Of a stretch of 33,998 nucleotides of DNA, positions 32,042 to 33,998 are shown one piece after another. The notes under the pieces are model-generated. The model did not search any database. It had not been told where the DNA came from and worked only from the letters and a program-made list of their open reading frames with translations. Origin of the DNA: an uncultured Clostridium sp. (GTDB lineage: Bacteria; Bacillota; Clostridia; Lachnospirales; Lachnospiraceae). The DNA lies in assembly GCA_947178475.1 (NCBI GenBank), contig CAMWYM010000022.1, positions 1-33,998 of the forward strand. The letters run 5' to 3'. Made by a program: the position numbers and the translations under genes. Position 1 is the first letter of the stretch; each line of letters starts with the position of its first letter.

Positions 32042-33325
32042 TTACTCATTTAATAATTTTTCCACCGAAACAAGTTTTACACAGAGCACAAAGATCCTTG
32101 TGGCATCTTCCATTTCCTCAGGTGTCGGAAAGGACGGGGCAATACGGATATTAGAATCCTCAGGATCAATTCCATAAGGATATGTTGCACCTGCACCCGT
32201 GAGCACTACGCCCAATGACTTACACTTTGCAACTATAGCCTTTGCACACCCAGGCATTGCATTAAAGGAAATAAAGTATCCGCCTCTTGGCTTTATCCAG
32301 CTTCCGATTCCTGTTCCCGTAAGTTCGGAATCCAAGGTGTTAAGCACAGCCTCGAATTTCGGGCGAAGAATTTCCGCATGCTTCTTCATATGAGCATTTA
32401 AGCCATCTATATTTTTGAAAAATCTCGCATGACGCAGCTGGTTAATCTTATCATGTCCGATAATCTGCACTTCCATAAACTTCTTAATATATTCCATGTT
32501 TTCCAGCGAAGTGACAATGGCCGATACACCGGAGCCCGGGAAACTCACCTTTGAGGTTGAGGTAAAGATGTACACCATATTCGGATTACCAGCCTTTTCA
32601 CACTCCTCCAGAATATTTAAAATCTCATCCTGTATCTCATCATAAATATGATGGATACAATATGCGTTGTCCCAGAAAATCCGGAAATCCTGTGCTTTTG
32701 GTTTTAGATTTGCAAACCGTCTCACCACTTCATCAGAGTATGATATACCTGTGGGATTGGAATACTTGGGTACACACCAGATTCCTTTTACTGCATCATC
32801 ATTATTCACATACTCTTCTACCATATCCATATCCGGTCCATCTTCATTCATCGGAATATTTATCATCTCAATTCCAAACAATTCCGTAATCTTGAAATGT
32901 CTGTCGTATCCCGGAACCGGGCACAAAAACTTAACCTTATCCAGCTTACACCATGGCGTAGCTCCATTCACTCCCTTTACCATAGATCGTGCTACCGTAT
33001 CATACATAATATTCAAGCTGGAATTACCGCATACGATTACATTATCTTTTTTGGCTCCTACCATATCAGCCAATAGCTGTCTGCACTCACCAATACCATC
33101 CCAATCTCCATAATTTCTGGTATCGTTTCCTAGCAGAGTATTCATATCTGCCTCGCTGTTGATAACGTCCAACATTGGCATAGATAATGCTAACTGTGAA
33201 GCTCCAGGCTTACCCCTCGCCATGTTCAGAGAGAGGCCTTTCGCTTCCGCCTTCTTGAACTCTTCCTCCAACCCTGCTTTCAATGTTAATAGTTCGTCTC
33301 TGCTCATGTCCTTATATGCTTTCAT
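32042..33325 (-). CDS. Aspartate aminotransferase, subgroup Ic (Asp_aminotransf family)
   Basis: This is a 427-residue PLP-dependent fold-type I aminotransferase. The lysine that binds PLP is K259 in FTSTSKVSFPGSGV. Supporting residues are N190 in YSNPTG and D219 in FWDNAY, and the substrate carboxylate arginine is probably in SNIRIAPSFP. The N-terminal RGKPGASQLALS and the GNDTRNYGDWDG segment are characteristic of the PF12897 group, earlier annotated as MocR-like aminotransferases. The enzyme should interconvert aspartate/2-oxoglutarate and oxaloacetate/glutamate. AAGGAAGGA lies eight bases before the ATG. The 222-nt gap upstream to 33548 contains no gene and no clear operator. Confidence 0.9.
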   Translation of the reverse strand: MKAYKDMSRDELLTLKAGLEEEFKKAEAKGLSLNMARGKPGASQLALSMPMLDVINSEADMNTLLGNDTRNYGDWDGIGECRQLLADMVGAKKDNVIVCGNSSLNIMYDTVARSMVKGVNGATPWCKLDKVKFLCPVPGYDRHFKITELFGIEMINIPMNEDGPDMDMVEEYVNNDDAVKGIWCVPKYSNPTGISYSDEVVRRFANLKPKAQDFRIFWDNAYCIHHIYDEIQDEILNILEECEKAGNPNMVYIFTSTSKVSFPGSGVSAIVTSLENMEYIKKFMEVQIIGHDKINQLRHARFFKNIDGLNAHMKKHAEILRPKFEAVLNTLDSELTGTGIGSWIKPRGGYFISFNAMPGCAKAIVAKCKSLGVVLTGAGATYPYGIDPEDSNIRIAPSFPTPEEMEDATRIFVLCVKLVSVEKLLNE

Positions 33326-33548
33326 AATATATCCTTCCTTTTCATACTTTTTGCATGTTATTTTGTATCAAATTCTTATCCACAACACATTCTATCATTT
33401 TCCAACGCTTGATGCAATATGCACAGACACTATGAATTTTACTGTCCATTTTTATTTTTATGATATTCACTTCCAAAGTACAAATCGTATAGCTTCCATC
33501 GCTTAATTAAATCATTTCACAATGAAAAGATGTTCGTTGTAATCTTCC

Positions 33549-33998
33549 TTAATACTTGCTCTTTATGATAGAACATTCGGATACTTTGATAAAACCTAGC
33601 TTTTCTGCCATTTTTTCAGAAGCAACATTTTTATAATGACATGCCCACACAGGTTCCTTGGCTTGCTCAATGGTATATTGAATCATCTTATTTGCAACAA
33701 TCATCCCTAATCCCTGCTGTTTATATTCAAGCTTCGTTTCTATTCCGATATCTATTTCTTTCGTACTTACTGCAGCAGAAAATGCCCATGAAGCAATATC
33801 ATCGTTACAAGTTATACAATACCCTTTTCCTTTTACCAAAAAATCATTTACATCCTTCCAAAAAAGAGAAGGTACAATTTTTCCTGAAATTTGTTTTAAT
33901 AACTGGTTATCTATTTCTTTCAATTCATAGCCGTCAGGTAAAGAAGGTTCAATATATTGTTTAGGTCCCAAGTACTTAAACAAATATCTTTTTTCTTC
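33549..33998 (-). CDS. GNAT-family N-acetyltransferase (N-terminus outside the window)
   Basis: The last 149 or so residues of a GNAT acetyltransferase are visible. The frame is still open at the window edge, and no ATG with a ribosome binding site appears; a TTG at 33983 is possible but unsupported. A beta-strand/loop KGYCITCNDDIASWAFSAAV and strand DIGIETKLEYKQQGLGMIVANKMIQY contain the acetyl-CoA binding Q/R-x-x-G-x-G/A pattern (QQGLGM). NVASEKMAEKLGFIKV is the C-terminal GNAT 'N-x-x-S/A-x-x-x-x-x-x-x-G-F' motif. The sequence ahead of the fold suggests the longer GNAT_acetyltran (ZmaR-like) type. The acceptor substrate is unknown. Confidence 0.82.
   Translation of the reverse strand, partial: EEKRYLFKYLGPKQYIEPSLPDGYELKEIDNQLLKQISGKIVPSLFWKDVNDFLVKGKGYCITCNDDIASWAFSAAVSTKEIDIGIETKLEYKQQGLGMIVANKMIQYTIEQAKEPVWACHYKNVASEKMAEKLGFIKVSECSIIKSKY

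Overview
The window looks like chromosomal DNA of a low-to-moderate GC Gram-positive anaerobe, most likely a gut Lachnospiraceae (Clostridium cluster XIVa). The reasons are strong AGGAGG ribosome binding sites, AT-rich sigma-A promoters, LytTR/GHKL and OmpR two-component systems, BcrA- and MacB-type ABC exporters, a YfhO protein, and a subgroup Ic aspartate aminotransferase. This placement comes from gene content and was not tested by alignment. I saw no rRNA, tRNA, CRISPR array, transposase or phage gene.

Positions 1-7100 are a signalling and export region. They hold the end of an ABC-2 permease with its ATPase, an unrecognised protein, an XRE regulator with operator-like palindromes, and a minus-strand operon. 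That operon encodes a BcrA-type ATPase, an ABC-2 permease, a half-size MotA/ExbB-like membrane protein and a membrane-tethered LuxR-type DNA-binding protein. Divergent from it is a LytTR response regulator/GHKL kinase pair with a near-consensus promoter and a clear terminator.

Positions 7100-16600 hold a MacB-type ABC ATPase and two-domain FtsX permease behind a leader of about 200 nt made of stacked hairpins. Next come a YfhO-family membrane protein that overlaps the permease gene tail to tail, and a lipoprotein with an LppM-like start and two Ig-like repeats. The lipoprotein gene converges on an OmpR/HisKA two-component system.

Positions 16600-24200 are one DNA-repair operon on the minus strand: an XPD/DinG-like Fe-S helicase fused to a PDDEXK nuclease-like N-terminus, then SbcD, SbcC and a U32-peptidase-like protein of unknown function. 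A DJ-1/PfpI protein follows.

Positions 24850-30600 are rich in palindromic repeats. Two copies of a 195-199 bp MITE-like element (24994-25192 and 29356-29550) and one partial copy lie around the CYTH phosphatase and Cof-type HAD phosphatase genes. A second repeat family brackets a lone ribH. Between them lies a pair of genes for a DUF1189-like protein and a LytS/YesM-type sensor kinase whose expected phospho-acceptor histidine is asparagine.

Positions 30370-34000 hold a Mef-like (DHA3) MFS exporter behind a 28-codon leader ORF and a 23-bp hairpin, arranged like a drug-inducible attenuator. A bidirectional terminator, an aspartate aminotransferase and a window-truncated GNAT acetyltransferase follow.

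The strongest candidates for something undescribed are the ABC/MotA-like/membrane-LuxR operon (2184-4899), the leader-peptide attenuator before the MFS gene (30376-30606), the asparagine-substituted kinase with DUF1189 (25737-28451), and the hairpin leader at 7237-7413.
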